A stretch of DNA of 64,000 nt from Roseofilum reptotaenium CS-1145 (GCF_028330985.1 NZ_JAQMUE010000079.1:62001-126000), one strand, 5' to 3'; positions 51,708 to 61,814 are shown, counted from the stretch's first letter. Notes: generated by a model from the letters alone, not told the origin. Numbers and translations: made by a program.

Positions 51708-54700
51708 CTATTTTTTGTCTTCGGGATCGACGCGAACCGTGACAAAGAGGGTTTTAGGATCGCCTCCAGGTTTGATTTGAGTTTTAGCACTCAAGGTTTG
51801 TTGGGGGCCACCCTCATCGGTTTCTTGCCCAGAGCCTTTCATTTTGGTCGTTTTAGCTTTTTGCGATTTTACGGGTGCAGTGGTCGTTGGGGGTCTCTCT
51901 GAGGTCGTTCCTGAGGGACCTTCTTGAGTCTCTTGAGAGGATTTTTTCTTGGTTTTTGTCTTGTCAGGGGTGGGATCTGGGGCTGGGGTTTCTGTGGGAA
52001 TTTCTGTGGGGGTGTCTTGTTCAGTAACCGTTTCTTGCTGTTGTTTGGGGCCGCTCATTTTAGCCATTTTTTTGAGCATGTCTTCGATTTTTTTCTGGGC
52101 AACGGCTCTAGGATTTCCTTGGGCCAGGACTTTATATTCAAAGCTTTGACCAACGGCAGCGAAGCCAACAACTTTGACCAGATCGAGGTCAAATTTGAGG
52201 GTCACTTCGGCCAGTTTTTTCTGCACCACTTCGGGGCTGGGGTCTTGACGGACAATGGTTTCGATATGTTTGGCAATCAGGGTGCGGGTAAATTCGGGAA
52301 TGCCCGGTTCCTCGCCTGCTGCAACGGCTTGCATTTTCTGTTTTTTAGCTTTTATTGTAGTGCGTTTGACTCTCACAAATACTTCTAGGCGACCTTTCTT
52401 TTTGTCAATGTCTTTGTAAACATCAACATCAGTTTTAGTGCGAGAGCGAGCTTCGTGGAGCTTTATGGCTGTACCGACGGCAACCACTCCAACAGCGGTG
52501 GCTGTGCGTTGAAAGTCCGAGCTGCCTTCTTCACTCTCATCACTATCATCTTTTTTGCGCTGGATAAGGGTGAAGTTATTCCCATGACTGGCTAGGGGTT
52601 TGGGGGGTGGCCCGTCTCCTTGGCGCTGTACGAGGCGGTCGGGGAAGAAGGGAGTACGCTGGACTTGGGGTTTATCACCCGACTGTTGAACGACGTGGGT
52701 GAGTTCGTGGGCGAGTAAATGACCTCCAGAGGGGGTGTCGGGACGATACGTGTTTTTACGGAAATAGATGTCTTTTCCAGTGGTGAAGGCTTGGGCGTTG
52801 AGGGAGCGACTGAGTCGATCTCCTTCACTGTTGCGGTGAATTCTGACTCCACTAAAGTCTACCCCAAAGGCGTGTTCCATGGGTTGGCGCACGGGTTCGC
52901 TCAAGGGTTCGCCCCGACCTTGCGATCGCTGAATGGCCTGTTCCAGATTCCCCTGAATGGGCGCATTGAGGAGTTTTCCGGGGGCAGCTTTGCGACTCGC
53001 TTCCGTTTCTTCCTTGGGCACCTGGGCGACAATTTCATACTCTACCTCACGGGCGAGGCGATCGAAAATCCCCGTTTTATTATTCAATTCAATTGAGGTT
53101 AAATCATACTGTTGTTTCAACTTGGGTAAAACTGGCCTGATTTTGTCCGGGTCTTTATCTTTACGGGCCCTTTTCTCCAAGTCCCGACCCAAATTGGGTA
53201 AAACATCCGATTCATCCATCAATTTGGCTTTGAGAACAAACTCATTACTGACCGAATCATCTTCCACAATCAGCTTATTTTTCTTATCTTTCCACTTATC
53301 TGTCTTCCGTTGCACTGTACCACTGCTTGTGCTGGTCTTAGAAATTTTTTCTTTCTTGATCGTTCCAACCAGTTTATACTCATTCCAATCAAAGAACCCT
53401 TGTTTAACTTTGAGACTACCAACCGTGGCAAACTCTTTACCTTGTTCTATCGATTGTTCGAGTCCGCCTAGCCCTTGTTTGACCTCCTTGGGATTGCGTT
53501 CCGTTTTAATTAACCGTTCGCCGCTGGTTTCCCCCTCGGAAACCATGTCCTTGACTTCATCTTTTTGCTGCTCTAGTTTGCGCTTATATTCTGCTTCTTG
53601 GCGCTTGCGTTCCCGGTCTTCTTCTGTTTCCTCTTTATCGCTCTTAAACGCACTTTTGACTCTCTCTTTAGTCGATTCATACTTTTCTTTCACCTTAGCC
53701 TTGACTGACTCATACTTCTCTTTCACCTTGGCTTTAGCCGCCTCATATTTTTCCTTCGCCTTGGCTTTTAACTCATCAATTTTTTTCTTGATGGGAGCAA
53801 CCACAGTTTGGAATAGCTTCTCTAATTTTCTGCGGAAAAATCCGGTAATTTTTTCTAGAATACCACGAATCTTGTTAACAATACCTCCCAGACCAATCAG
53901 ACTTGCCATGAATCCCAAGGCAATGGGAATAATCCGAGCCAAAGCCATTTCCACGGACAGAGAGAAGGTTGCCGTGTCTCCATTGGCGATCGCCGTCATT
54001 CCCGCAAAAATCGTTTTAATTAACTCAACCACCTGTTCATAGTTCTGGGCAAACCAAATAATTACATCGACAATCGCTTTAATGATTTTCACAATTCCGG
54101 CGGCTGGATTCAAAATCCCAATCAACCAAGTGGTTGCCGCTTTAATTACTTCAATGCTTGCCATAATGGTCAGTTCTTTGATGAACTCCATTTTCATCTC
54201 ATTAAAGATATCTATCAGGAATGACCAGGCTTTGCCAATACCATCTTTAACCAAGGTATAAAACAACTGAACCACCATGCCCACTTTTTCATCTAAACCG
54301 GCAATTATTCCCTCAATATCGGCTCCTTCGATCGCGCTCCGAATTGCACCAATCAGGTCGCTGCCAAAAACGCCAGACGCTACGTCAAAAATCGAGTCAA
54401 CGGTTAGACCCATGATCTGCATGAAGATCTGGAAAAAGCCTTGAATATCAAATTTTTTCGGCAGTGTAATCGGGCCAAGATTACCAAATAGCCACTCAAC
54501 CATCCCATTGAGGAAGTGTTTGGGGAAATTCTTAGCGAAATTGAGAAAACCATCTTTGAGTCCGGTAAATAGATTTTTCATAAATCCACCGGGGTCTTCA
54601 ATAATGGCATCTAAAATCGAGGTATCAATGCCAAACTTGGATAGTATCCACTTGATGGGAGCCAATAGGGCTTTGATAATGGCGATCATTAAATCCCCAA

Positions 54701-57700
54701 TAAAAGCGAGGGCTTTCTTGACTAATCCTTCATTGGCAGCTTTGAGTGCTTCAATGCGGTCATCAATTTCTTGCAGACCTTGCTTGTAGTTCTCGGTGAT
54801 ATCATTAATTAAGTTGTCTTGATAAGCTTTAACGTTATTTTCTAAACCATCAAACTGTCCTTTAATATTCGCGATCGCACCTTCCGCCAGTTGCTTTTCT
54901 TCTGGCCCCAACTCATCCACGGCTGCCTGAAAATTAGTTTTTCCTTCATCAATGGCAGTTTTGGCTTCGATCATTTTCTTCTCCACAAACGGAGCAATGG
55001 GGTCGAGTTGGTCATACAACCCTTTGGTGATTTTCAGGACACTTTTAACTTCCTTCGTTTTTATGGTTGGGTTAAAGTCTCCTGTGCCACCAATGGATTG
55101 TCTTAAGAAACCGACATAGACTTCTCTGGCATCGCTATAGATCTCATTGACTTCATCAGGTAGACCGGTAAACAGTTTTTCTTTCGCCCAGAGAAAGATA
55201 TTGAAGATTTTGAATTTTTTCCAGAGAATTTTAATCTTAATACCGTGGCGATGATAGTAATAATTTTTCTGCCATTTTTTGAACGCAGCTTTTTGCACCC
55301 TTTCAAAGGCTCGACGAGCTAACTTTAAGCCGCTCTTCATGCGTGCTTGGACTCCGGCATCCATTTCCGCCAGGATACCATTTACTTTGGCTTGGGATTC
55401 TTCGTAAATCTTATTCAGTTTGGCGGTAATTTTGAGGCGAGCCGCTTCATTTGCACCCTTGGTTTCTTGTTTTTTGGTGGTCATATCGACCATGGTTTGG
55501 GTGCGAACGCCTTTTTGTTGCTCTTTGGTCTGTTGGGCTTTTTCCTTGTTCTTGGTTTTCGTCTGGGTGAGGGTTCCCTGTTCCTCTTCGCGAAACTTTT
55601 CGGGCCCTTTTTCGCTAAAGTCTTTGGACTCTTTCAAGCTATCGATCGCCTTATCGCCCCCCATATCCCCGAAGGTTTCCATGTTCTCGGTGGTCAGGGT
55701 AATCTCTCTATTGGGCTGCTCGATGGTTTGGGGTTCAACAGAATTTTTGCGCTGGATGATCCACTGGGGCGATCGCTGGATCATCTCAGCTAAGGATTTT
55801 GCCCGCATCACATGGGGATCGACGGTTCGCTCTAGTTTGGCCTGCTTTAACTTATTTCGTTTTGGCTCAACTTCCGGCTGCACTTTCGGCTGCGGATCGC
55901 TTTGGCGATCGCCCATTTGCATCACCCGATCCGCCATCGAGTCCGCTTCCTTCTCGTACTTATCTTGAGGCCCTCCAACCCTCAACTTCGGTTGAATGGG
56001 GCCAAAGGTATCTTCTAAATTCTCCGTTTGCTCCTTCAACGGCTCTTCAACATCCTTGTTAGAAGTCTTTGGTGGAACTGCGAGTTCTGGATTCACCGGC
56101 GGCTCATCAACCGCTATCTTGTCCTCGACAGGCGGCATTTCCTTAACGATTTTGGGCGTTTCCACCGTAGGATCGGGAGGCACTTGGGTAGACTCCGGCA
56201 TCCCTCCTCCCGCTTTTGTCGTCGCCCCTCCTACCTCATCTTTAACGGTTCCCTCAACTTCCGATCCGACTCCACCCCCACCTTCAACATCTTTCATGTT
56301 CTTGGGTTCTTCAATACCCAATGCGGCTAAAAGTTGTTGCACAAAGGCTTCGCGATCGAACGTTTCCGGGTCTAAACTCGATGAAGTGTCCGTTTTCTTC
56401 CCCTTCGCATCCCGGTCTTGTTTATTCGGGTCAACCACCGATTCCTGGGTTTCCACCACTTCCTTTTGCGGATCGTCATGGCTCGAAAACTGGTCGCCCT
56501 GTTGTTCAATTTGTTGCTTAACGGCATTAAAGGCCGGATTTTGCATCGGGTCGCTAAAATCACCCTGATCCGAAGAAACCTGTGGCACCATAATCGGCAT
56601 CGGAGGCCCTTGCACTGGAGGTTGCAGGCCCTGTTCTAGTTCATCTTTAATATCGGGTGTCGTTAACTCACTCTCATCCTTCGGGGTGACATCTTCTTGC
56701 TGATTTTCCTTATCCTTCCCTTCCTTGTCTCCCTCTTCCTTCCCTTGCTCGTCTTTCTTGCCTTTCTCTACATCTTTTTCTGTCTTTTCTGCCCTCTTAG
56801 CCAGTTTTTCCCGTTCATTTTCATCCATGTCCTCTTCAGTGATCTCAGTCTTCTGCTCTACTGGCGTTGTACTGGTATCTTTGTTTTCGGTTTCATCTTC
56901 CGTGTCTTGATCGTCTGCTTTCTGAACATCCGGCTGAGTTTTCACACTGGGGCCCGTTTGTTGAATGGTGTGGGTGAGTTCGTGGGCCAGTAAATGTTTC
57001 CCACTGGTAGAACCGGGGTTATATTGTCCAGAATTAAAATAAATATCTTTCTTGTGGGTAAAGGCTTTGGCTCCTAGGTCTTTGTTCATTTGCACCGCAT
57101 CGCTGTCGGTATGCACCCGAACCCCACTAAAGTCATTATTAAAGCGGGATTCCATGAAGCCTTTGGTCTCTGTGGGTAAGGAGGAACCGCCCCCTTCTTT
57201 ACTCTTGATTTTGCTTTCTATGCCACTACTGGCCTGAAATGACCCATCGCTATCGGCTTGCACAGTAGCGGGTGAATCATTGATTTCTACAGGGGATTCA
57301 ATGGCTGGGTTAGGTTCGGGTTTGAGAGTAATATTAACATTCTGTTCATCGGTATTCACTTGTGGAAATTGAGGCTCTGGGGGTGGTGCAGGAGACTCTT
57401 CTGCCTCCTCTTCCCGTTTCAGAGTGATATTAACGTTCTGTTCGTCTTCGCTTTCTTCTTGGTTACCTAATATGGCTGCATAGGGTATGGCTTTGGTGCG
57501 ACGACGGTTGGGGCGACCATTGATCCGTTGCAGGGTTTCCGGGGAAGATTGTAGGGTGGTGTTATCGGGTTGTTGTTCGGGTTCTTCGTCTCGCTGTACT
57601 GGAGTAGAAGCCTTCATGACTCGATCGGCCATGAGATCGGCTTCTTGTTCGTAGCGATCGCCTGGCGCACCGACTATCAGTTCAGGTTGGATCTTAATGC

Positions 57701-58775
57701 TCTTTCCTGGTGTTCGTTGAATTCTAGCTGCCAATGGTTTTAAGTTAACATCTATCCCACTGTATTCTTCCTTCGGTTGTACCTTAGGGGTGAGGGGTTT
57801 TAGGTTAACGTCAATTCCATTCCCCTCACTTTCTGGTTTCTGTTGAATTTGTTTCGGCAGCGGTTTGAGGTTAACATCGATACCACTGTACTCTTGTTTC
57901 GGTTGCACATTACTGCCCAGGGGTTTGAGGTTAACATCAATGCCACTCATGGATGTTTTACGCTGAATCTGACCCTCTAAAGGCTTTAAATTCACTTCAA
58001 TCCCCTTAGCTGTTTGTTTTCGTTGAATCTTTTGGGCTAAGGGTTTACGTTTAATTGGCTTCTCGGTTGTTGATTGGGCAGTTTCCGAAGAGATTTTATT
58101 CGATTTAGTCGTTTTTTGATCGACTTTTTTGGGCTTGAGTTTCGCCCCTTTTTGCTGAATAGTATGGGTTAATTCGTGGGCTAAAAGCCGTTTCCCACTC
58201 GTTGAACCTGGGTTATATTGCCCAGAATTAAAGTAAATATCGTGACCGTGGGTAAAGGCTTTGGCTTGCAGGTCTTGGCTTAACTGGACGGCTGTGCTAT
58301 CGGTATGGATTCGCACTTGGCCAAAATCATTGCCAAAGCGATCTTCCATAAACGATCGCGTCCCATTGGGTAAGGGTTGTCCTTTTCCCCGTTTGGCTTG
58401 AATCCGTTTTTCTACTGTTTGACTGGTCTCGAATGTTCCATCTTGCCGCAATTTATGTCGGTCTTCATCCTCGGTTTGAGATTGCAACAAAGCCGGATTA
58501 ATTTTCCTGGGAGCTACATCAATTTGACTAAATTGATACCCTAGGGGAGATAGCGTGGGGCGATCGCCTGTCCCCTGATAGTTTAGCACTGGACTTTTCC
58601 CCTGCTCGTTAGGAGGCGGCTCGCTCATCGCCGTCATTTGTACAGTCGCACTCTCAGTATCGGTTTCCAGTAAGGGAATATGCTCAGTAAAGGGTTTCGG
58701 TGTAGGGAGAGCATTTTTGGCCGGAACTGCGGGAGTGGGAGTGACCGGAACTTGGGTTTTTGTTTTAGTTGCCAT
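51708..58775 (-). CDS. Giant protein with three eCIS-core (DUF4157) domains
   Basis: A 2355-aa protein. Three DUF4157 (eCIS-core) domains each carry a zinc-protease-like HELTH motif: about residue 201 (GKRLLAHELTHTIQQ), 600 (GKHLLAHELTHTIQQ) and 2022 (GGHLLAHELTHVVQQ). Each follows the family block VRIHTDS/RNS...AKAFT...DIYF. DUF4157 is found in proteins linked to extracellular contractile injection systems and polymorphic toxins. Between domains 1 and 2 are repeats of GIDVNLKPL. Long acidic disordered regions and a coiled coil follow. A hydrophobic helical region (about 1340-1660, for example LMIAIIKALLAPIKWILSKF) lies before a Lys-rich coiled coil. No injection-system genes are in the window. 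It may be cargo, a secreted toxin or a scaffold. Confidence 0.85.
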   Translation of the reverse strand: MATKTKTQVPVTPTPAVPAKNALPTPKPFTEHIPLLETDTESATVQMTAMSEPPPNEQGKSPVLNYQGTGDRPTLSPLGYQFSQIDVAPRKINPALLQSQTEDEDRHKLRQDGTFETSQTVEKRIQAKRGKGQPLPNGTRSFMEDRFGNDFGQVRIHTDSTAVQLSQDLQAKAFTHGHDIYFNSGQYNPGSTSGKRLLAHELTHTIQQKGAKLKPKKVDQKTTKSNKISSETAQSTTEKPIKRKPLAQKIQRKQTAKGIEVNLKPLEGQIQRKTSMSGIDVNLKPLGSNVQPKQEYSGIDVNLKPLPKQIQQKPESEGNGIDVNLKPLTPKVQPKEEYSGIDVNLKPLAARIQRTPGKSIKIQPELIVGAPGDRYEQEADLMADRVMKASTPVQRDEEPEQQPDNTTLQSSPETLQRINGRPNRRRTKAIPYAAILGNQEESEDEQNVNITLKREEEAEESPAPPPEPQFPQVNTDEQNVNITLKPEPNPAIESPVEINDSPATVQADSDGSFQASSGIESKIKSKEGGGSSLPTETKGFMESRFNNDFSGVRVHTDSDAVQMNKDLGAKAFTHKKDIYFNSGQYNPGSTSGKHLLAHELTHTIQQTGPSVKTQPDVQKADDQDTEDETENKDTSTTPVEQKTEITEEDMDENEREKLAKRAEKTEKDVEKGKKDEQGKEEGDKEGKDKENQQEDVTPKDESELTTPDIKDELEQGLQPPVQGPPMPIMVPQVSSDQGDFSDPMQNPAFNAVKQQIEQQGDQFSSHDDPQKEVVETQESVVDPNKQDRDAKGKKTDTSSSLDPETFDREAFVQQLLAALGIEEPKNMKDVEGGGGVGSEVEGTVKDEVGGATTKAGGGMPESTQVPPDPTVETPKIVKEMPPVEDKIAVDEPPVNPELAVPPKTSNKDVEEPLKEQTENLEDTFGPIQPKLRVGGPQDKYEKEADSMADRVMQMGDRQSDPQPKVQPEVEPKRNKLKQAKLERTVDPHVMRAKSLAEMIQRSPQWIIQRKNSVEPQTIEQPNREITLTTENMETFGDMGGDKAIDSLKESKDFSEKGPEKFREEEQGTLTQTKTKNKEKAQQTKEQQKGVRTQTMVDMTTKKQETKGANEAARLKITAKLNKIYEESQAKVNGILAEMDAGVQARMKSGLKLARRAFERVQKAAFKKWQKNYYYHRHGIKIKILWKKFKIFNIFLWAKEKLFTGLPDEVNEIYSDAREVYVGFLRQSIGGTGDFNPTIKTKEVKSVLKITKGLYDQLDPIAPFVEKKMIEAKTAIDEGKTNFQAAVDELGPEEKQLAEGAIANIKGQFDGLENNVKAYQDNLINDITENYKQGLQEIDDRIEALKAANEGLVKKALAFIGDLMIAIIKALLAPIKWILSKFGIDTSILDAIIEDPGGFMKNLFTGLKDGFLNFAKNFPKHFLNGMVEWLFGNLGPITLPKKFDIQGFFQIFMQIMGLTVDSIFDVASGVFGSDLIGAIRSAIEGADIEGIIAGLDEKVGMVVQLFYTLVKDGIGKAWSFLIDIFNEMKMEFIKELTIMASIEVIKAATTWLIGILNPAAGIVKIIKAIVDVIIWFAQNYEQVVELIKTIFAGMTAIANGDTATFSLSVEMALARIIPIALGFMASLIGLGGIVNKIRGILEKITGFFRRKLEKLFQTVVAPIKKKIDELKAKAKEKYEAAKAKVKEKYESVKAKVKEKYESTKERVKSAFKSDKEETEEDRERKRQEAEYKRKLEQQKDEVKDMVSEGETSGERLIKTERNPKEVKQGLGGLEQSIEQGKEFATVGSLKVKQGFFDWNEYKLVGTIKKEKISKTSTSSGTVQRKTDKWKDKKNKLIVEDDSVSNEFVLKAKLMDESDVLPNLGRDLEKRARKDKDPDKIRPVLPKLKQQYDLTSIELNNKTGIFDRLAREVEYEIVAQVPKEETEASRKAAPGKLLNAPIQGNLEQAIQRSQGRGEPLSEPVRQPMEHAFGVDFSGVRIHRNSEGDRLSRSLNAQAFTTGKDIYFRKNTYRPDTPSGGHLLAHELTHVVQQSGDKPQVQRTPFFPDRLVQRQGDGPPPKPLASHGNNFTLIQRKKDDSDESEEGSSDFQRTATAVGVVAVGTAIKLHEARSRTKTDVDVYKDIDKKKGRLEVFVRVKRTTIKAKKQKMQAVAAGEEPGIPEFTRTLIAKHIETIVRQDPSPEVVQKKLAEVTLKFDLDLVKVVGFAAVGQSFEYKVLAQGNPRAVAQKKIEDMLKKMAKMSGPKQQQETVTEQDTPTEIPTETPAPDPTPDKTKTKKKSSQETQEGPSGTTSERPPTTTAPVKSQKAKTTKMKGSGQETDEGGPQQTLSAKTQIKPGGDPKTLFVTVRVDPEDKK
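57730..58035 (-). repeat. Coding repeats (GIDVNLKPL) within the giant gene
   Basis: Six units of the form GI(D/E)VNLKPL separated by 12-18 residue linkers rich in Gln/Pro/Lys lie between the first and second HELTH domains. A weaker echo (DEQNVNITLK) occurs twice further on, near 57330 and 57430. Confidence 0.8.
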
Positions 58776-58820
58776 AGCTGACGATCTCGCTTGTGGCCCC
58801 AGAAAGGAGAGAGTTGAGTT

Positions 58821-59516
58821 CTATGTTAACATGGCGATCGAGTTGGATGCCAATGAGTTGAGATCGTTGGAATTCTCCAAAAGTCGAATCTGTTGCCGAA
58901 ATTCCCGTAAGGCAGGACTTCGTCCTATCTCATAACTTCTTTTCAACCCCTCTTTCACCCAATCTGCTATTGGAAACTCTGGAAAACTTTTACTCTGTTC
59001 AATTGGCTTATACTCCCCATCTTCTAGAACATACATTTTTAGTTCATTTTCGCCATAAATCCACAATTCTGGAACCCCTAAGCGGAGATAAGCATCGGTC
59101 TGAGTTTTAGAGGTAACATCAACTTCAATCGCCGAATCAGGAGGCGGATCGATAGCTAAATCAATCCGATCTTTGCCAATCATTTGTTGATGATGGTCGA
59201 TATAGAAACAATCATCAGGCTCAAGTCCAAATCCCATTTTTTTACGTTTGAATGTAGTCGATCCAAAGCATTCAAAATCGATCTCAAGTTCTTCTAACAA
59301 AATCTTGACCATATCTCCAATGAAAGATTTAGCTCGTTCATGTTTTGCTAGGGGCATTCTGATTTCTAAAGTAGGGTGACTGTAAGCAATGCGACTGGCA
59401 CGTTTTTCTCCCAGTTCAATTAAAAACTGCTCAAATTCTTCCCAGTTTAGGTCATGAATGAGGAGTCTTTGACCCGGGGGAATATCGAGTTGTTGGAGCT
59501 GGAGCGTTAGAGGCAT
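58821..59516 (-). CDS. Uma2-family (DUF820) restriction-endonuclease-like protein
   Basis: A 231-aa Uma2 protein, an abundant cyanobacterial family with the PD-(D/E)XK nuclease fold. The putative active site spans RIDLAIDPPPDSAIEVDVTS, then KTQTDAYLRLGVPELWIYG. Normal length. The biological role of the family is unknown; many copies per genome are typical. It ends 46 bp before the giant eCIS-core gene, on the same strand. Confidence 0.85.
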   Translation of the reverse strand: MPLTLQLQQLDIPPGQRLLIHDLNWEEFEQFLIELGEKRASRIAYSHPTLEIRMPLAKHERAKSFIGDMVKILLEELEIDFECFGSTTFKRKKMGFGLEPDDCFYIDHHQQMIGKDRIDLAIDPPPDSAIEVDVTSKTQTDAYLRLGVPELWIYGENELKMYVLEDGEYKPIEQSKSFPEFPIADWVKEGLKRSYEIGRSPALREFRQQIRLLENSNDLNSLASNSIAMLT

Positions 59517-59665
59517 AGGAATCGGTTTGCAGTCAAGAATCTGAATTATATGGTAACATCAAGTCCCGATCAGCTCTGGCTGTTCTGAGGGAGTACTTTC
59601 TTGCTCTGATGAGGGATAAGGGCAAGATCTGCCATAATGCAAACAAGAAGAGTAAAATCACAGTT

Positions 59666-61225
59666 ATGGCCAAGTCTCGAACCCTCTACATTTGCAATCA
59701 ATGTGGGGCAGAATTTTCGCAATGGTTCGGTAAATGCTCTGCTTGCAACAGTTGGGATTCTCTGATTGAACAGGTGAGCGGCCCGGTGACCACCAATAAC
59801 CGTTTGGGGTTACTCAATCAGGAGTGGCGAAAGGATGGGGGGCGATCGCCGACCCAGAGCGGTCAGCCTCGTGCTGCCATTACCCTGGATGCGATTTCTG
59901 ACCAAGCGGTTTTACGCATGGATTCGGGATATTCGGAGTTAGATCGGGTACTCGGTGGTGGAATTGTGCAGGGGTCTTTGGTACTCATTGGGGGAGAACC
60001 AGGGATTGGGAAATCGACGCTCCTGTTGCAAATGGCTAATCAGCTCTCCCAACGTCATGCGGTGTTATATGTGTCTGCGGAAGAGTCGGGACAACAGGTG
60101 AAATTAAGGGCAGCACGGTTAGGAGTGGGAGAGGAAGAGGAAGAAGAGGAGACACCGAAACTGAAACATGGATTTGATGCCGTCATCGAACCGAAACCGA
60201 AGAGCAAAAAAGGGGAAAAGTCGGAAGAGCCACAATCGAAGTTTTTTCTGTTACCCGAAACCGATTTAGAGGAAATTTTACGGGAGTTGGAAGCGCTGAA
60301 ACCCCGTTTAGCGGTGATTGATAGTATTCAAACCATTTATTTTCCGTCTTTGTCCTCTGCTCCGGGTTCGGTTGCTCAGGTGCGCGAGTGTACTTCGGCA
60401 CTGATGCAGGTGGCGAAACGGGAAAATATTACCCTCTTTATTGTCGGTCATGTGACGAAGGATGGCTCTTTGGCGGGGCCGAGGGTGTTGGAGCATTTGG
60501 TGGATACGGTATTGTATTTTGAGGGCGATCGCTTTGCCTCCCATCGGTTGTTGCGATCGATGAAAAATCGCTTTGGCGCTACCCATGAAATTGGCGTGTT
60601 TGAAATGGTCGCTCAAGGGTTAGCAGAAGTACCGAATCCTTCGGAGTTGTTTTTGGGGAATCGGGATGAGAAGGTGTCGGGAACTTGTACCATTGTCGCC
60701 TGCGAGGGGACGCGTCCGATTGTGGTGGAGCTGCAAGCGCTGGTGAGTCCGACGAGCTACGGTTCTCCCCGTCGCGCGACGACTGGAGTGGATAATAATC
60801 GCTTATTGCAGATTTTGGCGGTGTTGGAGAAGCGGGTGGGTATTCCTTTATCCAAGCTCGATACTTATGTGGCTTCTGCTGGCGGGTTAGGGGTGGAGGA
60901 ACCGGCGGCAGATTTGGGAATTGCGGTGTCCGTGGTGGCTTCATTCCGCGATCGCCTCGTCGATCCGCGCACGGTGATTATTGGCGAGGTAGGATTGGGG
61001 GGGCAGGTGCGAGCCGTGTCGCAATTAGAACTGAGATTAAAAGAAGCGGCGAAGCTCGGCTTTAAACGGGCGATCGTTCCCAAAGGTCAGTCTTTACCCG
61101 ACTTAGGCGTAACCATTATCCCTGTCGGGCGGGTTTTGGATGCGATCGTCTCTGCTATTCCGGTACAACCTCCCTCCGAAGGTTCACCAGAGGCTGAGTT
61201 AGAATTGGACGAATTAGACCTTTAG
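59666..61225 (+). CDS. radA: DNA repair protein RadA
   Basis: A 519-aa RadA (Sms), a helicase-like ATPase that aids branch migration in homologous recombination. The N-terminal zinc finger is CNQCGAEFSQWFGKCSACNS. Walker A is GGEPGIGKSTLLLQMANQL. The RadA-specific KNRFG motif lies in MKNRFGATHEIGVFEMVA, and a C-terminal Lon-protease-like domain follows. An insertion of about 40 charged residues after the first ATPase strands (EEEEEETPKLKHGFDAVIEP) makes it longer than E. coli RadA. The start at ATG 59666 gives MAKSRTLYICNQCG. Its last 60 codons occur again as a fragment at 62038. Confidence 0.94.
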   Translation: MAKSRTLYICNQCGAEFSQWFGKCSACNSWDSLIEQVSGPVTTNNRLGLLNQEWRKDGGRSPTQSGQPRAAITLDAISDQAVLRMDSGYSELDRVLGGGIVQGSLVLIGGEPGIGKSTLLLQMANQLSQRHAVLYVSAEESGQQVKLRAARLGVGEEEEEEETPKLKHGFDAVIEPKPKSKKGEKSEEPQSKFFLLPETDLEEILRELEALKPRLAVIDSIQTIYFPSLSSAPGSVAQVRECTSALMQVAKRENITLFIVGHVTKDGSLAGPRVLEHLVDTVLYFEGDRFASHRLLRSMKNRFGATHEIGVFEMVAQGLAEVPNPSELFLGNRDEKVSGTCTIVACEGTRPIVVELQALVSPTSYGSPRRATTGVDNNRLLQILAVLEKRVGIPLSKLDTYVASAGGLGVEEPAADLGIAVSVVASFRDRLVDPRTVIIGEVGLGGQVRAVSQLELRLKEAAKLGFKRAIVPKGQSLPDLGVTIIPVGRVLDAIVSAIPVQPPSEGSPEAELELDELDL

Positions 61226-61319
61226 TTATATCATTTCCCTATATACATGCACTGGACAATTGGCTCTAAGCCCCTTGCCTCCCTGCGATTCATTGTCGCA
61301 AGCATTTAAGGATTTGATA

Positions 61320-61501
61320 TTACAATACTTTTTCCAGTCGTTCAGCAATCCACACTTTAATCAAAGACTGTCGGGTGATTCCCAACCGTTTTGCTTCGCG
61401 ATCGAGTGCTTGAATCATCGACTCTGGAAAATCAACATTTACCCTTGTCTGCGTCAACTCGCCCCGTCGTGCTTGGCTCAGATCCAGGTATTCGACAATA
61501 T
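61320..61501 (-). pseudogene. Remnant of a CopG/ribbon-helix-helix antitoxin
   Basis: The minus strand reads DIVEYLDLSQARRGELTQTR, then VNVDFPESMIQALDREAKRL and GITRQSLIKVWIAERLEKVL before a TAA at 61320-61322. This is the main body of CopG-type antitoxins common in cyanobacteria. A stop codon (TAA) occurs just upstream in frame and no ATG is available, so the normal N-terminus is lost. It overlaps the 3' end of the AbrB-type gene in another frame. A TTG inside could still start a 48-aa product. Confidence 0.6.
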
Positions 61502-61756
61502 CTTCTTCTCCTTAATTTGCTCCTGAATTCGTTCTTCTCGCAAATAATGGATAATGTCAAGATTATCCGTTCTTTCTGAGTTCACTACTAGCACACTCCC
61601 TTCATAAGAAAGGTTTGTTTCTTCGTGAATGGGCGTTAAGATAATTTTTCCATCTTGTACTTCTAAACTCAGAGAGGTAACAACCCCTAAACCGAGTTGT
61701 TCTTGTACTGCTTCGGGGAGTTGGATGCGTCCCCATTCATCAATCTGAACGGTCAT
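61478..61756 (-). CDS. AbrB/MazE-type small DNA-binding protein
   Basis: A 92-aa SpoVT/AbrB-type protein (MTVQIDEWGRIQLPEAVQEQ, then LGLGVVTSLSLEVQDGKIIL), the swapped-hairpin fold found in antitoxins and transition-state regulators. The C-terminal tail continues (SERTDNLDIIHYLREERIQE) as in cyanobacterial family members that accompany PIN-domain toxins. The last few residues run into the antitoxin remnant, so the 3' end may be altered. No intact toxin gene lies next to it. Confidence 0.68.
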   Translation of the reverse strand: MTVQIDEWGRIQLPEAVQEQLGLGVVTSLSLEVQDGKIILTPIHEETNLSYEGSVLVVNSERTDNLDIIHYLREERIQEQIKEKKILSNTWI

Positions 61757-61814
61757 AATACTTAATCTTTTTTAACGCTTCAACCTCATTCACTATTTTA
61801 GTTGACCGAATATA

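Noticed and set aside
52957-54042. A 361-codon frame opposite to the giant eCIS-core gene
   Set aside because: It is Ser/Leu-rich antisense shadow of the Lys/Glu-rich coding strand, which has clear domain motifs.
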